Shown one piece after another: positions 1-13,288 of a DNA stretch of 64,000 bases. The translations under genes were made by a program, and so were the position numbers. Numbering within the stretch: position 1 is the first letter of the stretch; every line of letters begins with the position of its first letter. This DNA is from Homalodisca vitripennis (taxonomy: Eukaryota > Arthropoda > Insecta > Hemiptera > Cicadellidae). The stretch is from NCBI RefSeq assembly GCF_021130785.1, contig NC_060214.1, positions 7,627,001-7,691,000 on the forward strand. The letters are read 5' to 3'. A model generated the notes under the pieces. It was not told the DNA's origin and did not search any database. It was given only the letters and a program-made list of their open reading frames with translations.

Positions 1-180
1 AATTAAATCTACACGTAAATAAAGTAATGACACAAATTAATTACGCAATAAAGAATTGTTTCAGCCTCAGCAGTGTACCACAAGTGTAACCATCCTGTCC
101 CACCAATCTTACGTGGAGCTGAGAGTGTTCACAAATTTTCTGCTGAGCGTGCTTGCTAGGAATTTTCGAAACAAGACCTT

Positions 181-250
181 CATCGTAGCCTAGAGGTAAC
201 TCTGCTACTCTCTAACCGAGAGGTCACGAGTTCGATCCCCGGGGGGGGGG
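181..250 (+). repeat. tRNA-derived SINE head
   Basis: The stretch has an A-box-like TAGCCTAGAGG and, about 35 bases later, a B-box-like GAGTTCGATCCC, with a short CTCT/AGAG hairpin between them where a tRNA anticodon arm would be. No acceptor stem closes it, and it runs into ten G residues, so it is not a functional tRNA. A related head lies at 56352-56425 on the other strand and shares the leading words GAYCTTCAYCGTAGC. The internal Pol III promoter words and the shared leader support a SINE family. Confidence 0.6.
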
Positions 251-1150
251 GTCAATACAAAATTAAAAATTTGTTTGGATCTTCTTCACTCTAAAACGTT
301 AAGTACATCTGATCAAGCACAGTGATAAGTTGGTTGCTCGCATAGAAAGTTTATTTCCAACTATATTGTCTGGGCTGATGCAGATTAAAATGCCACAGGC
401 TTAGAAAGAACCTTCTTAGCAAAAGATTCCAAAGACATTCTATTCCATTTACCTAAAATTCCACGGTCATGAAATAGATTTTAATAAAAAAAAAAAAATC
501 CATAAATCGAAATTAAGGACATGGGATAAATTAAATATGAAGTTAAAAAATAATAACAGTAACTAAACCAACACACCATTAGATTATGATAAAAAAAGAA
601 ACAGTAAAGAAACCGCACTGTATGGCTGCAGAGTAACCCAGACAGATATCTTCTGTAGTTTAAAGGTCTTTGATGTCGAAATGATGCAAGGTTCGTTTCG
701 TTTTCGTCGCCGATTGTGTTTGCATCTCTTCAGAGGAACGTGGAGTCAGATTTCAGGAGTCAAGTCTGTGATAGCGTCAAATTTCAGAATTTCAGACGAT
801 GCACAAAGCGGAAGGTGAATGGAGCAAAAACCCAATATTCGAATTGAATCAACCCTTCCTTATATTATGTGTAGTAAAGAGATACTGTGAACAGGCGATA
901 AGCTGGTGGTACAATTCAAAATTGATTTTTCAAATTGTATATTTTAGTGAAGGTATACATGATAGTAAAGATATTGTGGGTTAGAGAATATAGATACACT
1001 TTGTATATACATAAAACGTGTACAACTACATTTCTTCAATATAGATAATTCTATGACCTTGCAAAAATTATTCAACTTACTAAAGAGAAATTGTAGTATA
1101 TATGCCTACAGTTTTACAAGTGAGTATTTTTTAATAGTTTCATAATTCTA
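251..1150. other. AT-rich spacer with a dispersed-repeat copy at 690-890
   Basis: No coding frame is supported here. There is an A-run near 486. The part from about 690 to 890 resembles 63010-63190 in the same orientation: both carry CTCTTC, a GGAGTC..AGTCTGTGA block, a GAAGRTGAA block and TCAACCCTTCC in the same order. It is therefore an old dispersed repeat, class unknown. Confidence 0.5.
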
Positions 1151-1164
1151 TTTATAAAAAGTTC

Positions 1165-1575
1165 CATTTTATTGAAATCCTTAAACATTTACCTCTACAA
1201 TTGGTTTATGAGCACTTACCTTCGCAGGCAGGTGTTCATTTCATCAACAGTTTGCCAAATTTTATTACAAACGCCCAAACGCCCAAGGCGTCAAAAGCTC
1301 GTCTTAAGCGCTTCCTGGTGTCAAATGCATTCTACAGCGTTGACGAGTTTCTGGCGTTTAACTGGGAGACCGCCCAATTCGATGACTGACTCCAGCGCTG
1401 AAAGTGGGTTGAGATTGGCGATGGATGAATGAGACTGGAATGCATGAACATTATGTAAGTTTGGACGTGGTGGTAATGTGGTATGCGAGTTTTAAATTTA
1501 TAATTAATTCTGACGTTTGCCATACAATGTGTAATTGTGACGAGCAATAAAAGATTTGATTTGATTTGATTTGAC
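1165..1575 (+). pseudogene. 3' end of a non-LTR retrotransposon (ORF2 C-terminus and 3' tail)
   Basis: The frame that ends at a TGA at 1389 reads like the C-terminus of an insect non-LTR ORF2 protein: a GVHFINSLP block, then a basic stretch ARLKRFL, then SNAFYSVDEFL and a tryptophan. The SNAFYSVDEFL ending is familiar from such polyproteins. After the stop comes a 185-base 3' UTR with an AATAAA at 1546 and a (TTTGA)n tail near 1553-1575, the usual 3' terminus of several insect non-LTR clades. Everything upstream of about 1165 is unrelated AT-rich DNA, so this is a heavily 5'-truncated insertion, as expected from aborted reverse transcription. The clade (Jockey-like or other) cannot be fixed from so little sequence. 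Confidence 0.75.
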
Positions 1576-4558
1576 AATATTGTTTATGCAATAGTACTAT
1601 TTAAATTAGCATGCGCCGAGTTTTGAACCTGTAATTATTGTGCAGACCACACCTATGGATCTCTGGGTCGAGTTAAAACAATATCTGTGTTGTTAAATAA
1701 TTAAAACAGATTCTAAGATAGCGTCGCACGAGTGTGAAATTTCTACACTGCATTCGTCATTACCGATGCATTTATACGCGACTGAAAAAACTCATTCGAG
1801 TCGGTCAATGAGGATGAAACAATACAATCGTCACTTTTTTATCAAACACCGAGGAATTGTAAGAGTGGGCGGGGGAATGATAACGCTAATTTGTGCTAAA
1901 AATGCACATTTTTGCGCTATCTCGATTGGCGTGTGAGGATTGGCCTCCAGTGGACTACGTAATTCACGGGATGTACCAGAAAAGAGGTGCAAAAAGAGTG
2001 AGGAAAGTCCGCACCGGCACAAAAGGTCTAACGAAGAAGTACTCGCTATTACAGAGTGAAGCGGTCGGACAGGAGCCATCGATCTATCGATGATAACAAT
2101 CGAACAAGAGGCGACTGGCGTCCAGGCGTCCACACGGCATAATTAGCACATATACATCACATCTCGGTGATGGCGCTCGCTTCGCTCTGTGCCGCAAACC
2201 CGCCAAGATCCACAGCGCGATAGCGCACTTCTTTATTTCACAATATATATCGAAATAAATTCGATTCAGAAAGTTGTTCATGAAGACGATAAATTGAGAT
2301 GAGATATTTCGGTAGTGTGTAGCCGCTGCCCCTCCCCCGTTGATGTTTTATGAGTGGCATCTCTGAACAAAAGTTGACCTCCGCCGAAACTTATGGACGA
2401 CGTTTATTGCTTCGCTCGTCTTTTTGCCGGTCATGAGTCGTGATTTAGAGATCGCTCCTCCATTTTGGAAGTCTTCCATTATTATACATCCCCCGGCCCA
2501 CAAATCAACCCGGACCAAATGAAAAGCATCAGGTGGGACGGACGGTCCGTCCTATTCCGATTATTTATACTTACTATTGTTTAGAACTTCGATTTCTCCC
2601 AGGCCATTCTATTCGATAGGCTCTCCGCTTTAATGTGTGATTGTTGATTGATTTTCTCCCGCACTGTCCGACGCAACACGTTCTCGGAACACGATTCCCA
2701 TCCTGAGCCATTCCCGCTGGAAGAAACTCGTTTAATTAATTTGTCATTTCATAAAAAAATTTATTAATTCTAAGAACAACAGAAAAATTACGACACAATA
2801 TAATCCAATCCAAAATTCAAAAATCACGGTACAGTCACTTCAAAAGCGAATAGTCTGATGACATTTGAGGCGATGTTGCCATATCGCATCTGACCATCAG
2901 CTGTTCCCTGATGTAAACAAGGGTAAAACTGGCAACACTGTAGGGCGCGGGGTGTAGAGGGGGGATCTAACGCAACAGCCACCGTCAGGCTATTTTGGGA
3001 CAGGCTGCTCTAGAAGTTTTTAACTGTCAGCAGTTTTATTCACCCATGTTTAGCTATCAGGCCAGTAATGGCTACTAAATACTTTGTTGTAATTTCTATC
3101 CAATTCCGGTCCATTATTAAATAGTAGTGTGAATTTGAGTGTACATCTATTGTTTAGTATACTTTGTAAGGTATCGATTACAATTTATTACACTAGTACT
3201 AGTTGAAATTATAGCAGAACTGCAGGTGCTACACGGAGTCAGGTTGACCAACTCTGGTGGTAGGCAACCCGTGGAGACCCTTTTGTTTGTTTTCCCTCTC
3301 CCCCAACACAATTTAACATTTCTTGATCCTTTTCCACATTGTCTCCCTTCTCTCTTTTTACCCTCCTCACTTTCCCTGGTCTCCAGGCAATAAAAAATCT
3401 CACTTTATCTTATTTCAGTAATATATGTAATTAATTAGTATTTATTATATAATTTTTATTCGTTAAATGCATCCACTTTTGAGTTTCGGTAGAGAAAAGT
3501 CTGTGTGTGTAAATAAATCTGTAGCCAAATTTAACTTAGGAAACAATCAAACATTATTCTAACAAATAAATAATTAATTACAGCAATTACGAGTATAAAT
3601 AATAAATTTGTATCATAAATATCAATATTTCTACGTTATTAATGCATTTAATTGTACCTAAATCAATAAACTGTGGAAACATTTACCAATTTACAGATTT
3701 AGAACATATTATTGTAAAATTAAAGACCAATTTCTTACATTTAGAGGAAATATTTAAATAGAAAAATTTAAATGATAGTGAAGCAACCATTATGTAGGAT
3801 ATGTTTTAATCTTTCCCAAATCAAAGATAAACAACATAAACATGAAAATATTGAGGCGTTTATAGTGTTATTTGTAGCAACTTTTGTAACTAATAAAACT
3901 GAGCATATCTTCTGGAAAAAAGGAGTTAATATTTTATTTAATATTCGGAATTGAGACATATTTATTTTAGATCGTTTTCAAACATAAGTCGCTAGTAGAC
4001 AAGCATCCGATGCCACGTTTTTTTTTTGTTTTAATTATTTAGAGTAGAAAAATTAACAGTTAAATATTCCAAAATAATGGCGTCCAATTCACTCCCATGT
4101 TTTTATCCGCTGTCCGGGTATAGATTTAGTTGGAATCAATTAATTACAGTATAGTAATAAAACTACGACATATTTGTCAAGGGACGTTTAAAAGTTTATT
4201 TCCATTTTAATCCATTTTCATTTAAACAATAATTATATAAAAGCCCCGCTTTCCAACAAAATATGCAACCTTTTATTATGTTAAGTAGTTTCATTATCTT
4301 TTCAATCACAATAATAGCACGGTTTAATTATAATAATTTGACTGCTGAAATTATTTACCACATTCAAATATGCACTTGATAAATAATTTCATATTAAAAT
4401 TGAATTTCAAATATCACTATTAAATTACTATGTTACTAAATTATATTTCACACTTGTAGAAATAAAGTTTCTGCTGACATAAATTATAATCAATCTAAAA
4501 CTTAATTGAAAAAGCTGTATATAATTAAATCTTGCTGGGTTGAGTTGCAAAAAGTAAG
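1576..4558. other. Non-coding stretch with a GC-richer patch at about 1900-2740
   Basis: No recognisable gene. The patch 1900-2740 is clearly richer in G, C and CpG than its surroundings and is not visibly repeated in the window, so it could be a regulatory region or a decayed exon. Overlapping frames of 66 codons (plus, 1893-2093) and 100 codons (minus, 1831-2133) match nothing I know. A perfect 17-bp palindrome with 8-bp arms sits at 2536-2552. From 2740 to 4558 the DNA is AT-rich with no structure I can name. Confidence 0.4.
4549..4553 (-). terminator. Pol III terminator of tRNA-Gly
   Basis: Five T residues on the minus strand lie six bases past the discriminator base of the tRNA, the usual Pol III stop. 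Confidence 0.7.
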
Positions 4559-4630
4559 TGCGATGGCCGGGAATCGAACCCGGATCAACTGCTTGGAAGG
4601 CAACTATGCTGACCATTACACCACCATCGC
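4559..4630 (-). tRNA. tRNA-Gly (anticodon UCC)
   Basis: Read on the minus strand this folds as a complete 72-nt cloverleaf. The acceptor stem is GCGATGG/CCATCGC with discriminator A. The D-arm carries the A-box (GGTGTAATGGTCAGC). The anticodon arm has loop CTTCCAA, giving anticodon TCC, and closes with two G-U pairs. The T-arm is CCGGGTTCGATTCCCGG and holds a perfect B-box. No intron is present. Five T residues on the minus strand (plus 4549-4553) follow within ten bases and would end Pol III transcription. All stems pair, so it is probably functional. It stands alone, with no second tRNA in the window. Confidence 0.95.
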
Positions 4631-7430
4631 ACGGCGAAAACTAAGTGCGCTAACAAGCTACTTGAACCTCTACAGTACGGTTCTTTTTTTTTGTAATGTT
4701 ATTGTTATGTTTTATTTTGTAGAGTATTGGATAAGTGGGAGTAAACAATTGTTTGCGAGCTCGTAGAATATAGAATGTGTAAGATGTAAGACAATAGTAA
4801 CCTACTTTATGTCTAATTTTAGTAGGCCTATATTATTATCTACTTGAAGACTTCAAATGAACATTTTCCTTACAATAACAATACAATATTCGGTGTAGTA
4901 ATGGATATTCACTAACTGTAAGTCAATTAAAACATTTTTATTTGTGCAGAGATAATGTCGCTTAAATAGTTCATGTACAAATAATTATTTTCTGTTAAAA
5001 TGAATTATTTACAGACACCTTCTTTTTATAAAATAATGCGACAATACATCATAACTTTATATTGGAAAGTAGTTTATTTATGCCGATTTAGTTCTTCCTA
5101 AATAGTTTTATATTTTCGTTATGAATTTATTATTTTCTTGTGACAGTATTGTTGAATGGTTCACCCAATTCTAAACAATTATTAATGTAGACAGTGTTAA
5201 ATTTTACATTACTAAGAAAACAATAGAATGAGACTCGAATTTAATTATTCTTCTTCTATTTTTCTTTATTTAAATTTCCTTTCTATGGAGAGATTGTGAG
5301 GTAAATAGGATTTTTTAAATATTTTTCATTGCTCAGTGATGAAAAATCAGTATTTAACACGACGTTTCGAGATTTGCAATCTGATCTCCTCCTCAGGTGG
5401 ATAACTAACCAACACAATTGCAATATAGGCTAGGTGTAACCAAATCGCACCAGAGCGTTTTGAATGGAATGTTCCAAGCGTATGTGGGCATACATCAGGT
5501 AGGTACATATTATTTATAGAGAATTTCTTGTTCGAATTAATTATATTTCAATCACTAGACCTGAATTGGCATCATTGCCTCGATCAAGGAAATGCAAATA
5601 CATAGGTTTCGGTATCTATTTCGACCAGCCTTTACTTCTAGTTCTTGTCATATACGGAAGGTCTAAGATATTTATATGCCATAGTTGACTTGTCCTGATG
5701 CAGAAAATATACACCTGAAGGTCTGAGAAGCCTATTAAGGTCCAGGGAGAAATCTCATAATTTCCGGTATAAGAGGGAAATCCTTATTAAATTCATTCAA
5801 CACTTCAAAATAACTGTTATAAGGTGTTTCGTTATAGATGTCTTGTTGTTTTTTGGACTGTAGTCTGGGAAATAATGGATCATTGATGCATGTTATTGTT
5901 ATTTCTCTTTTTTATTCTCAAGCCACTGTTAAAATGTCATATGACAATGTCAATGAAGCCCACCAGTTTCGAGTACCTTATGTTAAAACATTCACAGCGT
6001 TATTCATTATAGTTGGTTTTATAACGGCGTTAAACTATTTTTCCAATGCAATAAATGTTTAAATTCGTCAATGACGCAATCTGGGGTTAAAGTTATATAG
6101 TAACTTTGTCTTTGTTATCTGCATCACTGGCGGTCAAGTACAGTTCTTAAATTATTTACATTGTAAACGAATGCTTCTGCCTCTTTGACGAACTTCAATT
6201 GAAAGTGTCATCAGCTGTTTAGTGTCAATTAAATTTTGATTATGAATGATAAATATTACCATATTTTCCGAATTCCAAAATAGTTCAGGTAACTTTTTAG
6301 ATCCTTCTCTTCAGGTACATCTTCCTCGAATGTCAACAAATATTTAAAATTCATTTTTTATTTATGATCGCTATTATTTATTACCCGTACATTTATTCTG
6401 AAATGTAATAAAACATTTGAAATTATGTAGTATCTTCCGGGCTGAGTGTAAGTTCAGTTTTAGTGTTAAACCGAATTTTGATAATGTTGAAGGTATATTC
6501 TGAGAAAAAATTATTATTTAACATATTTCATTATTTAATGATAGCATTAAACATTTATTTCGCAATGCATTAAAAAAATGAACGCGACCTCCTTCAAACC
6601 TTAGATCATAAAATCACTTATGCAACCAAATCTTGTCTCTGTGTTATTTGACCCTTAGTACATCTAACTTTTTAAGAAACAAAGCCACTGCTATATTGAA
6701 CATTTTACACGAATAAATATGAATTTTTCTAGATAAATTTATTACAATGTTAAAGATGGAGTTTATATTGATTTCCTTATAATGTAATCACTACATTTAA
6801 ACATCATCACAACGTCTAATAATTAAAACTCTTTATTTTTTATATTTTTCGTCGGTCACTTCTCTAGTGTTGATGACTTTAGAATTTATTACTGTATTCA
6901 TGCAGTTAGTATTTGAAAAGCACTAGTTTGACGGTATGTCAGAATTCTACAATGTAAAATGTAAAACTGAAACTATGTCTAATTTTAGTCGAATTTACGT
7001 AAAGATCTTTGTACGTATAATGTTTAGAACGCTAAATACTATGTATTGCTGTATAAGGAAACTATTTCAATCTGAAGTAACGGTACGTTTCCAAACCTTC
7101 TCCCTCTACAAGGCGGAAACAAAAAATATTTTATTTGCACACAAATTGTCATAATTTTATAAATGTCATATTTTTAAACAGTTAAACACAAACTGCTCTC
7201 CAATGTAATTTCAAATAAGATATTTTCTATTTAACCTCTACTCTCTCCTCCTCTTATAACGGCAACCATCATATACCTTATGAAACCCTAAAAACCCCAA
7301 GAAACATGTATTCAGTTGTTACTATTTAAAATTGTCATACATATTTTATATGTCGACAACCTCTGTAAACCTAGAACTGTTTACTTAACGATCTTAAGAT
7401 TTATTATTTGTCGTTATAAATTTCCTTATG
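4631..7430. other. AT-rich spacer with old dispersed repeats
   Basis: No gene is supported. It contains a hairpin motif (5362-5400) listed separately. A stretch at 6162-6230 recurs, diverged, at 57330-57399: both read TAAAC.AATG.TTCTGCCTC and then a CAGCTGTT block. The short frames here show no family signature. Confidence 0.5.
5362..5400 (-). repeat. Hairpin motif CTGANGA-N-stem-GAAAC
   Basis: On the minus strand it reads CACCTGAGGAG, then GAGAT, a loop, ATCTC, and GAAACG. This is one of about a dozen copies of the same architecture in the window (see findings). It lies in otherwise unremarkable AT-rich DNA. Confidence 0.5.
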
Positions 7431-7439
7431 AAAACTACC

Positions 7440-8050
7440 TAGTTCTTGTTTTTGGCTCAAAAAAGATATCAACTTCTGTTAGCTTACAGCCTCTTGAAGT
7501 CTTCACTCTGAATAAAAGTGAAAGTTTCCATATCTTCAAAAATCTTCACTTATGGGAGCTTCCGGCTTATAAGGTCTCTTGACCTTTTAGACTTCTTGTA
7601 TTTTTGCAGTTCTCTGCATATTGAAGCTTCCAGCGTCAAGAAGCTGTGGCAACTTCTAGCCTCTTGGAGATTCCGGTCTCTGAATTCTCTTTTTATCACT
7701 TGAAGCTCCCAACTTCTATGAGATTTCAGTCTCTACAAGTACTAACTTTTTGGAACTCCAACTTTTTGCCTCCAGAAGGGTTTAGCCTACAGGAATATCT
7801 AGCTACGGGAATTAATTTCTCTCACAAGTACCCCAGGATCTTGGAATGTTTTGGGCTCTCGAAGCTCCTAGCTTCTGGAAGCTTGTATTCTCTAGAGACC
7901 TTTCATCTGGCGTACCTTGTTTCCCTGAAAATCTTCAGCATCTGGAACTATTGCCCTCTGGAACACTATAGAGGACTCCGTCTTCCTGAGGTGTTGAATG
8001 TTCCAACTTCTAGAAACTTGCAAACTTAGAGCTCTAGGTCTCTGTAGTCC
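7440..8050 (+). repeat. Highly degenerate CT/GA-word repeat
   Basis: The words GAAGCTCC, CTTCTGGAA, TCTCTAGAG and CTTCCAGC recur irregularly over 600 bases at spacings of about 30-50 bases. This suggests an old decayed minisatellite. The composition keeps plus frames open (127 codons at 7646-8029), and the translation is leucine- and phenylalanine-rich, vaguely like leucine-rich repeats. No LxxLxLxxN pattern holds, so it is not called as a gene. Confidence 0.4.
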
Positions 8051-11000
8051 TTTTGCCTTATAGTGCGAAAAGAAATAAATATAAAACCGAGTTTAAATCT
8101 TACATATTTATCTTTAATTACTTTAAATCTTCTGCAACTCAACGTATAGCCTACACGTGTATATTTGAAGATTTGTATTGTGCCAATCCTAAATTTGAAA
8201 TTTTTAGAATTGAAAAACCTTCGAAAACGTTCTCTTGTTACAAATCACCGGAAATCTTACTTCAATCCGAATAATCTCATAATCCTTAGTTCTAAAGGAA
8301 GTGCGTTGTTCAGGGCATCTTCACAGTTGTTATGTTTATGTTTGTACAGCGCTGAACTGGGTACAACGTGGGCATGTTTTTGCGTGATGTGAGAATCATA
8401 AAACGTTGAACCGAAAATTATACTAGATAAATTAAAATAATTACCTTAACAGCGTTCATACAATTTTTGAAAACACTTGTCAAATCGACGTTTCTAAACG
8501 TACCTTAATCTAATAAAATGCGTTCACTTATAATTATGTTTAGATGGTTCAAGTAGTATCAAATGAGCGTTTATGTCCTAATTGACTCGTAATTATTTAT
8601 ATTTACTTAAACTACTTGTAATTAGGTTTAAAGTACTGTGTCTATACATCTGTTCAACTTCGTTCAAATTTTAATTAAATTTATATCTTACATGACTTTG
8701 ATGTAAATTATAAAAAATGCTTTATTTTAAATATTTCATAGAATTACTAATCTAATTTTCATATATAATAATAAAAAGTTGTAAAAATAATTAAACCAAG
8801 GAACTATTCGTTTCATTTCATTTCAGCTGAGTAACACAACGCCTGCAAGTTTTGACTGCAACTTTGCCAGTGACATGATTTGTTGCTGCGGAATGTATTT
8901 GAAGGGGCCACAGCTTTTAATTTAAATTGAAAATAATTATTTGGAATGGTAATTTTCAAGTGCACACAATATAGACATACTTGTTTGAAACTAAATAAAT
9001 ATTTTCTTTGTAAAATATATGTTTTATAATTGCAGTGCTTCTTTCGAATACCTTCCAATTTAAGTTTTGAAAACTGTAGAATTAAATTCATTTACAAAAA
9101 TCTTTTGCGATTGGTAGTTCAAACATAAATTTTACACAGCAATGGGCAATAAATAAATGACTACCTCTTCTATCTCGATTGACAAGAATAGGTTAAGAAA
9201 TACATGTAATATAATTGTTCCGCAAAACTCATTAATCGTTAGGCCTGTTTTAACTAATGTAATCATAATCCGGTTTCTTTACCTGACTATTCTATTTCTT
9301 TTTATCAATTCGGTTACTACTCACTAAGTACATTTTACCACCGCCTTCCATTCGGTTGTTTTTATATTGAATCGGGTATTCATTCGAATGAAACAATCGA
9401 TTGAAAATATGTTCAGCTCTACGTTTACTTTTATTTACCTTACATACGGATGATACTCACAATAATCTGATATGGAAATATCAATCTAATATAAAATTGT
9501 TAAATAAAAATGTGTAAAAAATAAATATTTACTGGTCTTAACCCCAAATGTACACTAAGCTTTCCAAATAAACCATCATCCTTTATAATATTTAAGATTG
9601 AATTCATATTACATTATAAGTATTTTGTTTATAAAAATAATTACTCTTAATAACCATTTAAATATCAAATGATACTCATATTCTCAGGTATATTTAGTCT
9701 ACCCTATATTCATTTCATGTTCAAAGACAGAAGCCCGAATGACATGGTAGCAGATTTCATTTGTTTAATAAAACGAAAACGACTGATTAACCAATTGAAA
9801 TTCTACAGTTTAAATTAAGACCGATAGAATTCAGTCGACTAGTTTCAATCACTAAGCCTCTGACCAAATATCCAAAAGAAAAAAATCAACCGGTCGATAA
9901 ATTCCAATCGTTAATAAAAACTCTAATCGATTGTTTCGTTTTTGCCAATAATCGAATGAATCAAGAGATTTCAATCGGCTGTTCCCATCACATCAAACAG
10001 GGTCGGGTGCGTCGAAAGGGTACAGGGTTAGTACGTGTTAGGAGTATAAAAGTAGTAGCTTACATAGATGTAAATATATTTTGGTAGAATAATTTCTAAT
10101 TAATTGGAACTAAACACATTCTACGACTTTATATCATTTATGTTAATCTTATAAGGTTTCAAATTGGAGGATTTTTCAAAAAGTGACGAGTTCGTTAGCT
10201 ATTAGAGACGTCACACCACCGGTGTTGTAATATTTACGTTCAAAACTAACAACGGATCTCCAGTTTGATATTTTGAAATTACTCCTTCACATCCGCGTTC
10301 TTTTTAAGGACCAAACAGGTCCTTCATGAAATTGAGTCGTTGTTTGTCCATACGATATCTCTTCACAGGAAGGTCTGGAGGCTTTCGTGCATAGAATTTT
10401 CTTCAGTTTATTGATTTTGAGGTAAAAAGGACAAAGGTACAAGTTTTCTAACATTTTTACTCTGTTTTTAAGTTTAACCGCGTGGCAACAAGAAAAAATT
10501 ACAGAAAAATTACAGAATGAACAAATTTTGCATACTGAGTGTAAGAACTTATTCAGTAAGTTACAGACCCATTTGATGGTTTTATTTGTTTATTTGTTTA
10601 GAGATAAGGAGATTTGGGAATTCTGTTAGCCGGCGTTGTCAGATTTCCTGATGACAGGGTTGCCATTCGTCGTTGCTGAGGGGAAAATGAATTGGAATTT
10701 TTAGAGACTCAAATATGCTTTTAATTTCAACTATTACTATTAAGTTTTATTTTTTTATGTACTGTTTCGATCAATCAATTTACCACGCATTCCAAGATAT
10801 CTAAGCTAGTGCCTGCCCTAAACCACCGAATTTGAGTTTATAGTTTAGTAAATTAAAAGAAAGTTAAAATTGGAATATTTGTACAATGTGTTCTACATAA
10901 TTTTTAAAGTTGACCTCACCGACTAGTTTTGTTGAACTTGATGAGGCCAAGACTATGTAAAAAACTCTTTAATAAATTAAATAAAAAATGAGTTTACTTC

Positions 11001-13288
11001 GTTCTATTGGTTGATAAGAATCTTGTTGCTATTTTTCGGGTCCATTGATACAACATTGTATTTATTTTTGTCGGTCCATATAAGATATTTTAATTTACAG
11101 AAAATCAACCACTACACCAACTATGATTGTACACTAAAACAATAAAATTATGTAATCGTTAAATTTGATTTAGTTGCGTTTTATTTGAAAATTCATTAAA
11201 AACCGTTAAAATCCAAATCTGTGTGTCCTCTGTAGTTTTCTTCGTTTCAAAATTTACTTTATATTGTATTATTAGAATATGAATTAATTTTTCTACAGGT
11301 CACCCCGCCGTTCACGTGTTGCAGTAGCATATCCGTTCAACCCCCCCCCCCCCACAAACTTCAGCACCCCCAGGCCAACGCGGTCGACTCCTCAGGTGGG
11401 TGTAAATCTCCGGTAATCGGCCATTAGTAAATAAAGGTCGGACAGGGTGCAATCAAGCAATAAACAACCATTAAGCGGAAACCGGCGCGGAAGGAAGCCA
11501 ATTGATTCCGAGGTTCTGCCGTACTCCGGGGGCGGAAGTCACTCACTGAGCGGTCAGCAATTGGCGGCCATATTTATGTCCGAAGATCACAAGGTCTGGG
11601 CCCTGAGTTGTGGACACGCACGGGCAAGGGTGGGCCCTAAGTGATGGAGCAAAGTGTCGTTCTTGATATTGGATCAATTACGATAAACACTTCTCACCAT
11701 TTGTTGCCTGCTTTTGAACACCACTCGACCTGGAAACCGGTTTCTCAAAAACACACCCTTTTCTCTGTCAATCACACTCAATCGAATTTTGGAATTATAA
11801 ATCTGTTCCATGCTTTTTTGGATTGGCTGATATAGTGTTTATATTCTGTTCTCTTGATTCCAAAATTATAAACGTTTCTGTTTAAACGTAAAAAGGCTAT
11901 AAGTGTTGTGATTGGTTCCAAAAGGGGGGGGGGGGGGGGGACGGAGCGCGCGTAGCTTGCTAGAGATAAACACCGAAAAAAACGAAAAAAAAAAGGATTT
12001 TTATCAAAATATTCTACAACCCATTTTTTAAAAATTAAAATTTCAAAATTCGTAAAATATTATTTCCCACAAGATGAATACCTGAAAATTTTCAGATTCA
12101 AAATTTAAAATTAAATTATATGCAAAAATGTTGTTATTATAAATTAAACAGTTTTTCTGCTTCTATACATAAAATTTTATAACTGCATACGTAGTTTAGA
12201 AAACATTTTTTTAAATTAAATCCATCGGATTAATTTCATAACATTTTCCGCTTTGTTTAGCCTTAAGTGTAAATTCTAATCACAGTTTTGCTCGGTTCTT
12301 AGCTTAGAAATTTGGAATACCATCAACATTTTTAATTTGCCTTTGACACAGGATATTGAGATAATTAGGATATAATTGGGCGCTAAAACTGAGGTGTCGA
12401 ACTTTTATTAACTATACTGTTATATAAAAAACGACTATAAAAACTGTTATTCCATTTTAAGTATGATCGTGCCCTTTTTGCGTTAACTAAAAATTTTTAA
12501 TTATAAAACCTTTTTAATACAATATTATAGTAGAAAAGTACACCCCAATGATAGACAAAAAGGAGCTTGTTACATTTTTTTCTAATTTTAAAAGATTTGA
12601 AAATTTTTAAAGTATGTGAGTTAATTTTTTATTGGCGGTTGATGAATTTAATAATTTGTGTTACACACTAACTTTACAGCCACACCTTATCTTGAACATT
12701 TCTTTTAATAATTACGATTTGTATTTAACATGTACACAGTATAAAATTCCATTTTCTAAACGATCATATTGAATAACGTTAGAAGTTTAATAAGTTTTAG
12801 ACGTTTATAACAGTAGTATTAAGGTTCAACACTAGTCTAAAAAGTCAAAATCAAACTTTTACTCCATTTTGCGATTACTATGGAATTTCTTTTAGTTTTT
12901 ACTCAACAGTAAATTACTGGGTGTCCATAGAAAAATCTAAAATATTAATATAATTTTCTCCTTTCATCTTCTTACATTCGAGTTTATAATTGTACCAATA
13001 TTATATTATAATAAATCAAGTATTTTATCAGTTGTACTTTGATTAACTGTTTAGTTATATTCATAGTGTTTGCTTGATAAATGAAGAAAACAAGTGATAA
13101 GATGAATGCACACATGGACAAAGAGCTGCAGGTAGAATGTAGCGATGGAATTATTTTCCATAGACGATATTGGAAGATATTGTTCTTTTAATTGCTCAAG
13201 CCTGAGTCTGTAGCAGTGGATAAACCCTTGGTACACTAACCCTGTGCTGAACCTTGGGCATAGGATGGTTCTTTAACGTCGAAGTGAT
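8051..13288. other. AT-rich spacer with one AATCG-rich patch and one GC-richer patch
   Basis: No gene is supported. In 9170-9990 the words AATCG and ATCGATTG recur in both orientations, with a weak inverted similarity between 9350-9410 and 9930-9985, perhaps a very old inverted-repeat element. A 13-base C run is at 11341-11353 and a 17-base G run at 11924-11940. The patch 11380-11645 is GC-richer and carries a 65-codon plus frame without family features. The rest shows nothing. Confidence 0.4.

Noticed and set aside
181..250. Functional tRNA gene
   Set aside because: A- and B-box words are present but no acceptor stem pairs and no Pol III terminator follows. It is a SINE head, as are 37215, 52600 and 56352.
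1831..2133. Opposing frames of 100 and 66 codons
   Set aside because: They overlap on opposite strands in a GC-richer patch; no splice signals or known motifs support either one.
7646..8029. Leucine-rich-repeat protein
   Set aside because: Leucine and phenylalanine come from CT-rich repeat words; the LRR consensus spacing is absent.
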